In this document: piece after piece, positions 8,834 through 17,180 of the stretch | How positions within the stretch are numbered: position 1 is the first letter of the stretch | Layout: the number at the start of each line of letters is the position of its first letter | From: Microlunatus speluncae | GTDB taxonomy: Bacteria; Actinomycetota; Actinomycetes; Propionibacteriales; Propionibacteriaceae | Assembly (NCBI RefSeq): GCF_009299835.1 | Contig: NZ_VKCZ01000007.1 | Span: 290,827 to 354,826 of the forward strand | Direction of reading: 5' to 3' | DNA length: 64,000 bases | The notes under the pieces: model-generated | Database searches by the model: none | What the model was told of the DNA's origin: nothing | What the model saw: the letters and a program-made list of their open reading frames with translations, nothing else | Translations under genes and position numbers: made by a program

Positions 8834-8900
8834 CTGACGCTGAGGGACTAGCTTCGCTGGCCGGGGATGTGATCGTCCACCACGCCAGGAAGGGATCTGC

Positions 8901-9917
8901 GTGTCCAGCTCTGCGCCGGCACTGGTTCGCCGCACCATCGCCCCGACCACTGCGCGCGCCCTCGGCCGGGTCGCTGTCGAGCTGGCCGAAAGCTTCCGCT
9001 CTCCCTTCGACCCCGAGCTGGTCGCGGCCGTCGATCGCCGCGCGCCGGAGCTGCCGAGCGAGGTGGCGGAAGCAGTACAGCCGCCGGGTGACGACGGCGC
9101 CGTGATCATCTCCGGGCTGCAGGTCGACGACGCCGGGCTCGGCCCGACCCCGGAGAGCTGGCGCGCCGCCGGCACCGCCGGCTTCGACTTCGAGTTGATC
9201 ATGCTGCTGCTGGCCCGGTCGGCGGGTCAGCCGTTCGGCTGGCGCGGCCAGCAGAACGGCCGCCTGATCAACACGATCGTGCCGTCCCGCGGCCGGGAGC
9301 GGGAGCAGACCGGGGCCAGCAGTGCCACCACCCTCGCTCCGCACACCGAGGACGCCTTCCACCCGGGCCGGGCCCACCTGATGCTGCTGGGCTGCCTGCG
9401 CAACCCCGACCGGGTCGGCACCACCGTCTCGTCGGTCCGCCGGGTGCGGCTCACTGATGATCATCGCCGGACCCTGGCCGAGCCGGTGCTGCCGATCCTG
9501 CCGGACAGCTCGTACGGCACCGATCATGATCAGGACAGTGCCCGGCCGACCCCGCCGGTGTGGGACGGGCCGGAGGGGCCGACCTTGCGCTACGACCCCG
9601 CCTACACCCCGTTGGAGCGAGCCGATGCCGACTACCGCGCCGCCTACGGACAGCTGGCGGCCGAGCTCGATCGGGTCAAGATCACCGCGGTGCTCGACCC
9701 CGGCGAACTGCTGTTGATCGACAACGATCTCGCCGTGCACGGCCGGGTGCCGTTCACCGCGCGCTACGACGGCACCGATCGCTGGCTGAAGCGGGTCAAC
9801 ATCCGGCTGGCCGACCGCGCCCGGCGCCCGGCCGAGGCCGACGAGGACGGATTCGGCGAGGAGCTCGTCGAGCCCTTCGGCCGGCAGCAGCCGAGCACCG
9901 ATCCGCTCGCCGGATGA
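8901..9917 (+). CDS. TauD/clavaminate-synthase-like Fe(II)/2-oxoglutarate dioxygenase
   Basis: 338-aa cytosolic enzyme predicted to hydroxylate a free or carrier-linked amino acid using Fe(II), O2 and 2-oxoglutarate. The metal triad is visible as HTE (His148, Glu150, in HTEDAFHP) and His280 (DLAVHGRVPF), with a following Arg in the TDRWLKRVNI region that could bind 2-oxoglutarate. HTEDAF is typical of the VioC/AsnO amino-acid beta-hydroxylase branch. The GTG start has AGGAAGGGA upstream. First gene of the iron-box cassette, coupled by ATGA to the SbnB-like gene. Substrate unknown. Confidence 0.85.
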   Translation: MSSSAPALVRRTIAPTTARALGRVAVELAESFRSPFDPELVAAVDRRAPELPSEVAEAVQPPGDDGAVIISGLQVDDAGLGPTPESWRAAGTAGFDFELIMLLLARSAGQPFGWRGQQNGRLINTIVPSRGREREQTGASSATTLAPHTEDAFHPGRAHLMLLGCLRNPDRVGTTVSSVRRVRLTDDHRRTLAEPVLPILPDSSYGTDHDQDSARPTPPVWDGPEGPTLRYDPAYTPLERADADYRAAYGQLAAELDRVKITAVLDPGELLLIDNDLAVHGRVPFTARYDGTDRWLKRVNIRLADRARRPAEADEDGFGEELVEPFGRQQPSTDPLAG

Positions 9918-10909
9918 ACCCGACGCAGGAGTCCGCGCCGCTTCGCCTGCTCAGCCGGACCGATCTGGCCGATGTGCCGTTCCCGCCCGAGGAGGTGGTG
10001 GCGGCGGTGGAGCAGGCCTACCGCAGCTTCGGCTCCGGCACGGCCGAGAACCCGACCAAGATCACCGTCGGCGGGGTCCATGATCGCTCCGTCGCGTACG
10101 CGATGCTCGGCCGGGACACCGACCGCGGCGTGGTTGCGATGAAGACCTCGTACACCTTCGGGCCCGATGACGATCGCGGCGGCAAGCGCTACACCACGAT
10201 GATCATGCTGTACGACGACACCACCGGGGCACCGATCGCGCTGCTGGACGGATCCCGGATCGGCGCGCTGCGGACGCCGGCCGTGTCGGCCCTCCTGGTC
10301 CGCGAGACCAAGCGATCCGACGCCCGGAGCGTGCTGGTGATCGGCACCGGCGTGCAGGGGCGTAACGCCCTGCCGCATCTACTGGCCGCGAACCCGGAGC
10401 TGGACCGGCTGATGCTCTTCGGCACCCATGCCGGCGGCATCGACGCCGTCCGGTCGATGCTGGCCGACTACGACCCGGCGCGTTCGGTCGAGGTGGTCAC
10501 CGATCCACGCGCCGCGGCCGGCGAGGCGGACGTGATCCTGGCGACCGCGGGCCCGGCCACTCGGGTCGCCGTGGAGTCGTCCGACCTGCGGGACGGTTCG
10601 ACGGTCGTGCTGGTCGGCTACGGGCTGGCGCCGTCGACGCTGGTCGACGCGGACCGGGCGATCGCCACCAACGCGGCGCAGATGGCGATCACCGGGCGGG
10701 ACATGGCCGGGCCGGACGGCACGTTGCGTCCGGTCGATGCGGAGCTGCCCGCGGTGATCACCGGTCGCGCCCGGCTGCGGCAGCACGACGCGCAGCGGAT
10801 CTTCGCGTTCAACAGCGGCATCGTGCTCACCGACATCGCGGTCGCCCACGCGCTGGCCCAGCGGGCGATCGAGCTCGGACGCGGCGTCGACGTCACGCTC
10901 TGGTCATGA
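9914..10909 (+). CDS. sbnB: SbnB-like dehydrogenase of 2,3-diaminopropionate synthesis (ornithine cyclodeaminase family)
   Basis: 331-aa NAD-dependent enzyme of the ornithine cyclodeaminase/mu-crystallin family, with Rossmann motif GTGVQGR near residues 137-143. In staphylococci SbnB oxidatively cleaves N-(1-amino-1-carboxyl-2-ethyl)-glutamate to L-2,3-diaminopropionate plus 2-oxoglutarate. Assignment to SbnB rather than to a true ornithine cyclodeaminase rests on the neighbouring SbnA-like and SbnH-like genes and on the iron box. It overlaps both neighbours by 4 bp, so translation is coupled. Confidence 0.8.
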   Translation: MNPTQESAPLRLLSRTDLADVPFPPEEVVAAVEQAYRSFGSGTAENPTKITVGGVHDRSVAYAMLGRDTDRGVVAMKTSYTFGPDDDRGGKRYTTMIMLYDDTTGAPIALLDGSRIGALRTPAVSALLVRETKRSDARSVLVIGTGVQGRNALPHLLAANPELDRLMLFGTHAGGIDAVRSMLADYDPARSVEVVTDPRAAAGEADVILATAGPATRVAVESSDLRDGSTVVLVGYGLAPSTLVDADRAIATNAAQMAITGRDMAGPDGTLRPVDAELPAVITGRARLRQHDAQRIFAFNSGIVLTDIAVAHALAQRAIELGRGVDVTLWS

Positions 10910-12282
10910 CGATCACTGCCGAACTCACCGGTCGCGGCATCACGGCGCCGCCGTTGACCGCGCACCGGGACCCCTGGGAGTTACGGCTGCTGGCCGACGA
11001 CCGGCTGCTGGCCGACCTGGCGCTCGCCGTCGGCGGGCCCTTCCACGTGCTCTTCCCGGAGCGGGTGACCGCCAACCTGCGGGCCTACCGGGCGGCCTTC
11101 GCCGAAGCCGGCCTGGCCGGTGCGATCTACTACGCCCGCAAGGCCAACAAGGCGGCCTGCGTGATCACCGCCTGCGCGCGGGCCGACGCCGGCGTCGACG
11201 TGTCCAGCCCCGGCGAACTGGTGGCCGCCCTCGGTGGTGGCATCCGCGGCCGGGAGTTGATGATCACCGGGCCGGCCAAATCGGACGAGCTGCTCTGGCT
11301 GGCGACCCGGCACGGTGCCATGATCGCGATCGACGCGGTGGACGAGCTGGACCGGCTGATCGCGCTCCGGGCCGAGCCCTGCCGGGTGCTGCTCCGGGTC
11401 CGGCCTCGGGACTCCGCGAGCAGGTTCGGCATGACGGAGGCCGAGCTGGTGGCCGCACTGGACCTGATCACCCGTGCCGGGCCGGATTCGATCATGGTCG
11501 ACGGGTTCAGCTTCCACCTGACCGGTTACGATCCGGCACCCCGGGCCCGGCTGGCCGGCGAGCTGGTCGACCGCTGTCTTCGGCTGCGCAGCGAGGGACA
11601 TCCGGCGTCGATGATCTCGATCGGCGGGGGCTTCGCGGTCGACTACGCCGACGCGGAGCAGTGGCGAGCGTTCGCCGACGGCCTGCGAGACCGGTGGTGT
11701 CACGACGGGCAGGGCAGCGGATCGCTGTATCCGTACCACTCCGAGGTCGCCGGACCGGCGATGCTGACCGAGATCCTGCGCACCGACGGGCTCGCCGATC
11801 GGCTGCGGGAGCACGGGATCCGGCTGGCGATCGAGCCGGGACGTTCACTGCTCGACCGGGCCGGGCTCTCGGTGTTCGCCGTCCGCGGGGTCAAGATCAG
11901 GGAAGAGCGCGGGCTGCCGTACCGGATGATCACAGTCGACGGCAGCAGTCTCAGCCTGTCCGAGCAGTGGTTCGGCAGCGAGTACGTACCCGATCCGGTG
12001 CTCTGGCCGAGCGGGACGGAGCAGCTTCAGAGCGGCGCGGCCGCGCCGGTGCCCACCTGTGTCGGCGGCGTGACCTGCCTCGAGTCCGACCTGCTCAGCC
12101 GGCGACGGATCCCGTTGCCGCGGGAGCCGCGGATCGGCGACCTGCTGATCTATCCGAACACGGCCGGCTATCAGATGGATTCCAACGAATCCGAGTTCCA
12201 GAACCATCCGATTCCACCGAAGATCGTGCTCCGGCCCGATCTCCGCTGGAGCCTTGATCATGCACGTGGAGAGAGATCGTGA
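10906..12282 (+). CDS. PLP-dependent decarboxylase, SbnH/Y4yA-like (fold type III)
   Basis: 458-aa relative of diaminopimelate/ornithine decarboxylases. The PLP lysine is probably Lys79 in YYARKANK; the phosphate-binding glycine loop is SIGGGFAVDY; the partner-subunit motif appears as CVGGVTCLESD with a catalytic-type Cys. In staphyloferrin B synthesis SbnH decarboxylates a citryl-diaminopropionate intermediate. Here no citrate-condensing synthetase is adjacent, so the substrate may be a different diaminopropionate derivative. Coupled by 4-bp overlaps at both ends. Confidence 0.82.
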   Translation: MTITAELTGRGITAPPLTAHRDPWELRLLADDRLLADLALAVGGPFHVLFPERVTANLRAYRAAFAEAGLAGAIYYARKANKAACVITACARADAGVDVSSPGELVAALGGGIRGRELMITGPAKSDELLWLATRHGAMIAIDAVDELDRLIALRAEPCRVLLRVRPRDSASRFGMTEAELVAALDLITRAGPDSIMVDGFSFHLTGYDPAPRARLAGELVDRCLRLRSEGHPASMISIGGGFAVDYADAEQWRAFADGLRDRWCHDGQGSGSLYPYHSEVAGPAMLTEILRTDGLADRLREHGIRLAIEPGRSLLDRAGLSVFAVRGVKIREERGLPYRMITVDGSSLSLSEQWFGSEYVPDPVLWPSGTEQLQSGAAAPVPTCVGGVTCLESDLLSRRRIPLPREPRIGDLLIYPNTAGYQMDSNESEFQNHPIPPKIVLRPDLRWSLDHARGERS

Positions 12283-13364
12283 TCTACACCAGAATGACCG
12301 ACCTGATCGGCCGCACGCCCCTGTTTCAGCTGGCCCAGACCGGCAGCGGGACCAGGCTGCTGCTGAAGCTGGAGCAGTTCAACCCGACCGGCGCCGCCAA
12401 GATCAGGATGGCCCGGTCGATGGTGCTCGACGCCGAGGCCCGCGGGCTGCTCCGGCCCGGCGGCCGGATCGTCGAATCGACGTCGGGCAACACCGGCCTC
12501 GGCCTGGCCGTGGTCGCGGCCGAGCGCGGCTACCGGTTCACCGCCGTCGTCGACCGGCACGCCTGCGCCGACAAGCTGCGGACCATGGCCGCCCTGGGAG
12601 CGGAACTGATCTTCGTCGGCGACGATGATCACCTGGCGACGTCGGCCCGGGAGGACCTGGCCGAGCAGCTCGCCGCCAACGAGCCGGGCGCCTTCTTCAC
12701 CGAGCAGCACAACAACCCGGCCAACGCCGACGGCTACGCCGAACTGGCCGACGAACTGCTGGCCGATCTCGACGGCCCCGACGTCGACGTGTTGATCAGC
12801 GCCGTCGGCACCGGCGGATCGCTGTTCGGCACCGCCCGGCGACTCCGGCAGCGCGGCTCCGCCGTTCGGGTGATCGGGGTCGAGCCGGTCGGCTCGATCG
12901 CGTTCGGCGGCGACGGCGGCCCGTACTGGCAGTCCGGCACCGGCACCCCGCCGGGCGCGTCGATCGGCACCGCCGTCGACTACACGTTGTTGGACGAGGG
13001 CCTCAAGGTGAGCGACATCGAGGCGTTCGCCACCGCCCGGGCCGTGGCGGCGCGGACCGGCCTGATGATCGGCGGCTCGGCCGGCGGCTCCGTCCACGCC
13101 GCCCTGACCCGGCTGGAGGACTTCGCCCCCGGCTCGACGGTGATCACCATCGTCTGCGACGGCGGCGAGAAGTATCTGGACACCGTCTTCGACGATGAAT
13201 GGATGCGCGCCCGCAACCTCCTCGACCTCCCCACCGAGTCCCACCTCAACACCCTCCTCACCCGCCTCTCCCCCACACCCACCCCACCCCCCTCCTGGCC
13301 ACCCTCTAAAACCGCCGACCCGTCACATCCGCGGCCGTTTGGCGGCGTGTCGACGCTCTTGTGA
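12279..13364 (+). CDS. sbnA: SbnA-like PLP synthase of 2,3-diaminopropionate pathway (cysteine synthase family)
   Basis: 361-aa fold-type-II PLP enzyme. Lys41 (NPTGAAK) is the likely Schiff-base lysine, ESTSGNTG the substrate loop and AVGTGGSLFGT the phosphate loop. SbnA joins O-phosphoserine and glutamate to give the substrate of SbnB. The GTG start overlaps the SbnH-like stop as GTGA. The C-terminus is odd: after about residue 325 it becomes Pro/Thr-rich low-complexity, and the last 17 residues are encoded by the palindromic element starting at 13312. Normal family members end near 320-330 aa, so the original stop was probably lost. Confidence 0.82.
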   Translation: MIYTRMTDLIGRTPLFQLAQTGSGTRLLLKLEQFNPTGAAKIRMARSMVLDAEARGLLRPGGRIVESTSGNTGLGLAVVAAERGYRFTAVVDRHACADKLRTMAALGAELIFVGDDDHLATSAREDLAEQLAANEPGAFFTEQHNNPANADGYAELADELLADLDGPDVDVLISAVGTGGSLFGTARRLRQRGSAVRVIGVEPVGSIAFGGDGGPYWQSGTGTPPGASIGTAVDYTLLDEGLKVSDIEAFATARAVAARTGLMIGGSAGGSVHAALTRLEDFAPGSTVITIVCDGGEKYLDTVFDDEWMRARNLLDLPTESHLNTLLTRLSPTPTPPPSWPPSKTADPSHPRPFGGVSTLL

Positions 13365-13375
13365 CGACTCGGCGG
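13312..13375. repeat. GGCGGCGTGTCG palindromic element, copy A1
   Basis: Begins CCGCCGACCCGTCACATCC and continues through GGCGGCGTGTCGACGC to an inverted TTGTGACG. Copy A2 (13529-13585) is its near-identical reverse complement, so the pair forms an inverted repeat around 153 bp of unassigned DNA. It contains the stop codon of the SbnA-like gene. Confidence 0.8.
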
Positions 13376-13679
13376 AGATGCACGAGGCGCGACCAGAGCC
13401 CGGAACCGCGACGGGCGGAAAGACCTGGCGATCCTGGGCAGCGACATCGAGTCGAACCGCTCGGTGGTCGCCGAGGCCCCGGATCCGGATTTCGTCTCGG
13501 GACGAAGCTCCGAATCCCATTCGTCGAGCCGTCACAAGTGCTTCGACACGCCGCCAAAACGGCCGCGGATGTGACGGGTCGGCGGAAGTTGGGGGCGGGT
13601 AAAATCCGGGTGGGAGCGGTAAGCGTTTGCACTCTTCGCGGCATACCCCGTCGCGGACTCACAACCACGACACCTACAG
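13376..13679. other. Gene-free stretch with inverted element A2
   Basis: Holds element A2 at 13529-13585 (reverse complement of A1) and about 150 bp of unassigned sequence between the pair. No plausible gene is seen. A TAAAAT hexamer at 13600-13605 could be a -10 element for the downstream FMN-binding protein. Confidence 0.6.
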
Positions 13680-14150
13680 GTGGCGCAGATGGCGATGGCC
13701 GAGCTTGATCAACATCCGGAGCTGGACGTTCTTCCCGAGTGGCCGACGGAGACCGTCGCCGTCCTGGTGACACAGGACACGGAGTCGGGGGCGCCGCATG
13801 CGATCCCGGTGTCCTGGCCGGTCCGGGCGGGTGATCGCCGGATCCTGATCAGCCTGCGGCACAACCGCGGATCGCTGGTCCGGCTGCGGGCCCGGCCCGA
13901 GGTGGCGTTGGTCATCGTCGGCGGCGGCGATGTCGCGCTCTGCGCGCGCGGCACGGCCCGGGTGGTCCGGGAGGAGCTGCAGCCGGACGGCGAGTACGCG
14001 GGCGTGGAGATCACCGTCACCGTGATCGACGACCATCGCCAGGGCGCGTTCGCGGTTGCCGACGGGATCCGGCGGACGGTGCTGGACCCCTCCGAACTGG
14101 CGGCGCTGGAGCACCGGGTCACCGAGCTGCGGGAGCTGGCCGACCCCTGA
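13680..14150 (+). CDS. Pyridoxamine 5'-phosphate oxidase-like flavin-binding protein
   Basis: 156-aa protein resembling small split-barrel FMN/F420-binding proteins: AVLVTQDTESGAPHAIPVSW followed by ILISLRHNRGSLVRLRARPEVALVIV, the strand-helix pattern seen in the PNPOx-like superfamily. Function is probably an oxidoreductase or flavin/heme carrier; the substrate is unknown. The start is uncertain: GTG 13680, ATG 13689 and ATG 13695 are in frame and none has a strong ribosome site. Confidence 0.65.
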   Translation: MAQMAMAELDQHPELDVLPEWPTETVAVLVTQDTESGAPHAIPVSWPVRAGDRRILISLRHNRGSLVRLRARPEVALVIVGGGDVALCARGTARVVREELQPDGEYAGVEITVTVIDDHRQGAFAVADGIRRTVLDPSELAALEHRVTELRELADP

Positions 14151-14180
14151 TTCGGGGCCGGAACGTGACGTAACTCAAAC

Positions 14181-14198
14181 CCTTGCCGACCGGCAAGG
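14181..14198. promoter_or_regulatory. 8-bp-arm palindrome in acyltransferase promoter region
   Basis: CCTTGCCG-AC-CGGCAAGG lies 26 bp upstream of the TAGCGT -10-like hexamer of the acyltransferase gene. It could be an operator or the end of the upstream transcript; there is no T-run. Confidence 0.45.
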
Positions 14199-14236
14199 AG
14201 TTGAAGTCTGCGGAACGGCTGGGTAGCGTCGCTGCG

Positions 14237-15544
14237 ATGCCCGTGCGGACCACAGACCCTCGCCACAAGGTCCGTGACGCCTCGCTGGACAACGCGAAGG
14301 CCATCCTGATCGTCCTCGTCGTGCTCGGTCACGCCATCGAGGAAGTGCCGAAGGACGAGCTGATCGAGGGCCTCTACCGGGCGATCTATCTGTTCCACAT
14401 GCCGGCGTTCGCGCTGATCACCGGCTACCTGTCGCGCCGGTTCCAGGCGTCGGTCGGGTCATATCTGAAGCTGCTCGGCACCCTGCTGGTGCCCTATCTC
14501 GTCTTCCAGGTCGGCCATGCCGCGATCGTCGGCTGGCTGGACGAGAAGCCGATCGCCATCGATCTGCTCTATCCCGAGTGGACGCTGTGGTATCTCCTGG
14601 CCGTCGCGTTCTGGCGGGTGCTGACGCCGATCTTCCGGGCACTGCCGTTCGCGATCCCGGTGTCGTTCCTGATCGCGCTCGGCTGCGGTTTGCTGCCCGA
14701 CCTGCCGAACGAACTGGCCCTCGACCGCACCATCACGCTGCTGCCGTTCTTCGTGATCGGCCTCGCCTTCACCCCCGAGGGACTGGACCGGATCCGGAGG
14801 TTCGGCGCCGTTCCGTTGGGCGTGATCTTCGTCCCGGTCGCGGTCGCGGTCTCCTGGTGGTCGCTCGATCAGCTGGGCGCCGACGACTTCTGGTTCCGGC
14901 AGTCCTTCATCCAGATGGCCGACGAATCGACCACGACCGGACTGCTGTTGCGCCTGGCCGGCTACGCCTTCGGCCTGCTCGGCACGGCCTGGGTGCTGGC
15001 CCTGGGCTCCCGGCGGAAGTCGCCGCTGACGTACATCGGCGTCAATTCCTTGTACGTCTACCTGCTGCACAGCGTGGTATTGCTGCCGTTCCGGGACAAC
15101 GGCGTGATCGAGGGACCGGACGAGCCCTGGCTGTTGATCATGAGCATCGCCTTCGCCATCGGGCTGTCCGCCCTGTTGGCCAGCAAGCCGGTGACCGTGA
15201 TCACCCGGCTCATCGTCCAGCCGCCGTTCAACAAGATCGGCAAGTCGGCGAAGCCCGTACCGGAGCCGGAGCCCGCGCCGGAACCGAAGCCGGCGCCCAC
15301 CCTGCACCTGCGCCCCATCGTGGACCTCCCGACCGCCTCATCGCGGCCGCCGATCCGGCGCACCCGCCCCGTCCAGGCGCCCCGGCCGGACCGACGTTCG
15401 CAGCCGATCCGGCGGACACAGCCGGCGCGGCGCACGCCGGCCAGCCCGCCGCGCCGAGCCAGGCTGGATGACGACGAACTGACCTTCGACCGTAGGGTGG
15501 AAGTGCGACCACGGCGTGCCGCGGACTCGGCCTCTTCGCGCTGA
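14237..15544 (+). CDS. Acyltransferase 3-family membrane protein with Pro/Arg-rich tail
   Basis: 435-aa integral membrane acyltransferase of the NodX/fucose-4-O-acetylase type. It starts with the family signature (DASLDNAKAILIVLVVLGH, with the catalytic-type His) and has about ten hydrophobic segments. Members transfer acetyl groups to cell-surface sugars. After about residue 340 a 95-residue cytosolic tail follows, first rich in PEPEPAP, then Pro/Arg-rich, unusual for the family and possibly a protein-interaction tail. The ATG has TAGCGT 7 nt upstream and no ribosome site, suggesting a leaderless transcript. Confidence 0.85.
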   Translation: MPVRTTDPRHKVRDASLDNAKAILIVLVVLGHAIEEVPKDELIEGLYRAIYLFHMPAFALITGYLSRRFQASVGSYLKLLGTLLVPYLVFQVGHAAIVGWLDEKPIAIDLLYPEWTLWYLLAVAFWRVLTPIFRALPFAIPVSFLIALGCGLLPDLPNELALDRTITLLPFFVIGLAFTPEGLDRIRRFGAVPLGVIFVPVAVAVSWWSLDQLGADDFWFRQSFIQMADESTTTGLLLRLAGYAFGLLGTAWVLALGSRRKSPLTYIGVNSLYVYLLHSVVLLPFRDNGVIEGPDEPWLLIMSIAFAIGLSALLASKPVTVITRLIVQPPFNKIGKSAKPVPEPEPAPEPKPAPTLHLRPIVDLPTASSRPPIRRTRPVQAPRPDRRSQPIRRTQPARRTPASPPRRARLDDDELTFDRRVEVRPRRAADSASSR

Positions 15545-15600
15545 CCTCGACCGCCGACGCCCGGGTCGTCAGCGTCCGGAGGCCGTACGCAAATGGTAAT

Positions 15601-15613
15601 CTTGTCAGTCAAG
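15601..15613. promoter_or_regulatory. Possible GntR operator
   Basis: CTTG-TCAGT-CAAG is a short inverted repeat 35 bp upstream of the isomerase start. The next gene but one encodes a FadR-type GntR regulator, so this is a candidate site; support is weak. Confidence 0.3.
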
Positions 15614-15648
15614 TTTGCACGACGGACATTGTGGAGCGGAGTGCACGG

Positions 15649-16467
15649 ATGCGCGGTCACCGATTCAGCTACGCGGCGAACATCTCGATCATGTTCACCG
15701 AGCACGAGCTCCTGGCCCGGCCCGCCGCGGCCCGTGCCGCCGGCTTCGGCCTGATCGAGCTGTGGTGGCCGTTCAGCCGACCGGTCGCCGACCAGGCCGA
15801 GGTCGACGCGCTGATCACCGCGATCGACCGGGCGGAGGTCGGGCTGATCGGGCTCAATTTCTTCGCCGGCGACATGCCGGCCGGCCAGCGTGGCGTCGCC
15901 AATCGCCCGGCCGATGGAGCCGACCTGGCGGCGAACGTGGAGCAGGTCGCGTCGATCGCCCGGCGCACCGGCTGCCGGAAGTTCAACCTGCTGTACGGGC
16001 AACTGGACGATCGCTGGACGCCGGCGGAGCAGTCGGCGGCCGCCGTCACCGCAATCGGACGGGCCGCCGAGACCGTCGCCGAGTTCGGCGGCACGGTGCT
16101 GGTCGAGCCGCTGGCCCGCGGCCTCAACGGCGCCTATCCGCTGACCACGGCCGACGAGGTCGTCGACGTGATCACCGAGGTCGCCGCGCCGGCCGGCAAT
16201 GTCGGGCTGCTCTACGACGTGTTCCACCTCGGCAGCAACGGCGCCGATCTGGTCGCCGACGCCCGCCGGCACGCCGACCGGATCGCCCATGTGCAACTGG
16301 CCGACAGCCCCGGCCGGGGCGAACCCGGCACCGGGACGCTGCCGATCGCCGCCGCCCTCGCCGCGCTGCCCGCCGACTACGACGGGGTGATCGCCTGTGA
16401 ATACAAGCCGACCAAGGCGACCGAGCAGACCCTGGGCTGGATCGGGGCCGTCGACCCGCCCCGGTGA
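15649..16467 (+). CDS. Hydroxypyruvate isomerase-like TIM-barrel protein
   Basis: 272-aa xylose-isomerase-like TIM barrel. Family markers include LVEPLARG, LYDVFHLGSNG, HVQLADSPGRGEPGTG and CEYKPT, which carry the metal-binding Glu/Asp/His residues of hydroxypyruvate isomerases. It probably interconverts hydroxypyruvate and tartronate semialdehyde or a related sugar acid. The ATG at 15649 has GGAGCGGAG at proper spacing; an in-frame GTG at 15631 lacks one. A GntR regulator follows 23 bp downstream. Confidence 0.82.
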   Translation: MRGHRFSYAANISIMFTEHELLARPAAARAAGFGLIELWWPFSRPVADQAEVDALITAIDRAEVGLIGLNFFAGDMPAGQRGVANRPADGADLAANVEQVASIARRTGCRKFNLLYGQLDDRWTPAEQSAAAVTAIGRAAETVAEFGGTVLVEPLARGLNGAYPLTTADEVVDVITEVAAPAGNVGLLYDVFHLGSNGADLVADARRHADRIAHVQLADSPGRGEPGTGTLPIAAALAALPADYDGVIACEYKPTKATEQTLGWIGAVDPPR

Positions 16468-16490
16468 CGGATCTATGAGACGGTAAGGCC

Positions 16491-17165
16491 GTGTCCGAAC
16501 GGTTCCTGCTCGCGCCGGCATCCCTGACCGATTCCCTGTACGAGGCCGTACGCAAGCGCATCGTCAACGGCGAGATCCAGCCCGGGGAGAAGCTCACCGA
16601 GCTGCGACTGGCCAGCGAATACTCCGTCGCCCGGCCGACCGCGAAGGCCTGCGTCGAGCGACTCACCTCGGTCGGCCTGCTCCGCCGCACCGCGCACCGC
16701 AGCGCCGTGGTCCCCGAATTCGACGAAGCCGAGATCCTCGACCTGTTCATCGGGCGGGAGGCGGTCGAGCGCTCGGCCGTGCTGGCCCTGGCCAAGCGCA
16801 AGACCGTGCCGATCGAGGCGACCAAGGCCCAGCTGGCGATGGAGCAGGCCGCCCAGGACCGGGACTTCCCGAGTCAGGTCGAGGCCGACATCGAGTTCCA
16901 CTCCTCGCTGGTCGCCGCGGCCGGCAGCCGCCGGCTGGCCCGGATGCACGAGTCGATCATGGGCGAGGTGCAGCTGACGATGGGCCAGTTCCAGGCCCAC
17001 CGGACCGTCGATCCGCGCAGCGTCGCCAGCGAGCATGCCGAGATCATCGCCGCGATCAAGGCCGGCCGGCCGCGCAAGGCCGAGGACGCCCTGGTCGCCC
17101 ACCTGCAGCACGCGCAGCAGCGGCTGCTCGCCCAGCTGCAGCAGCCGGGCGACGTCTCGGCCTGA
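16491..17165 (+). CDS. GntR-family regulator (FadR/FCD type)
   Basis: 224-aa regulator. An N-terminal winged helix (LTDSLYEAVRKRIVNGEIQPGEKL, then SVARPTAKACVERLTSVGLL) is joined to an all-helical FCD ligand domain with candidate metal ligands (EFHSSLVAAAGS and EHAEIIAAI). FCD regulators usually sense small organic acids, which agrees with the upstream hydroxypyruvate isomerase-like gene. Its stop lies 15 bp from the stop of a convergent TetR gene. Confidence 0.88.
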   Translation: MSERFLLAPASLTDSLYEAVRKRIVNGEIQPGEKLTELRLASEYSVARPTAKACVERLTSVGLLRRTAHRSAVVPEFDEAEILDLFIGREAVERSAVLALAKRKTVPIEATKAQLAMEQAAQDRDFPSQVEADIEFHSSLVAAAGSRRLARMHESIMGEVQLTMGQFQAHRTVDPRSVASEHAEIIAAIKAGRPRKAEDALVAHLQHAQQRLLAQLQQPGDVSA

Positions 17166-17180
17166 TCGACCGAAGTCGGT

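Noticed and set aside
8901..13364. Complete staphyloferrin B cluster
   Set aside because: The SbnA, SbnB and SbnH relatives are present, but no NIS synthetase, citrate synthase or exporter gene lies on either side.
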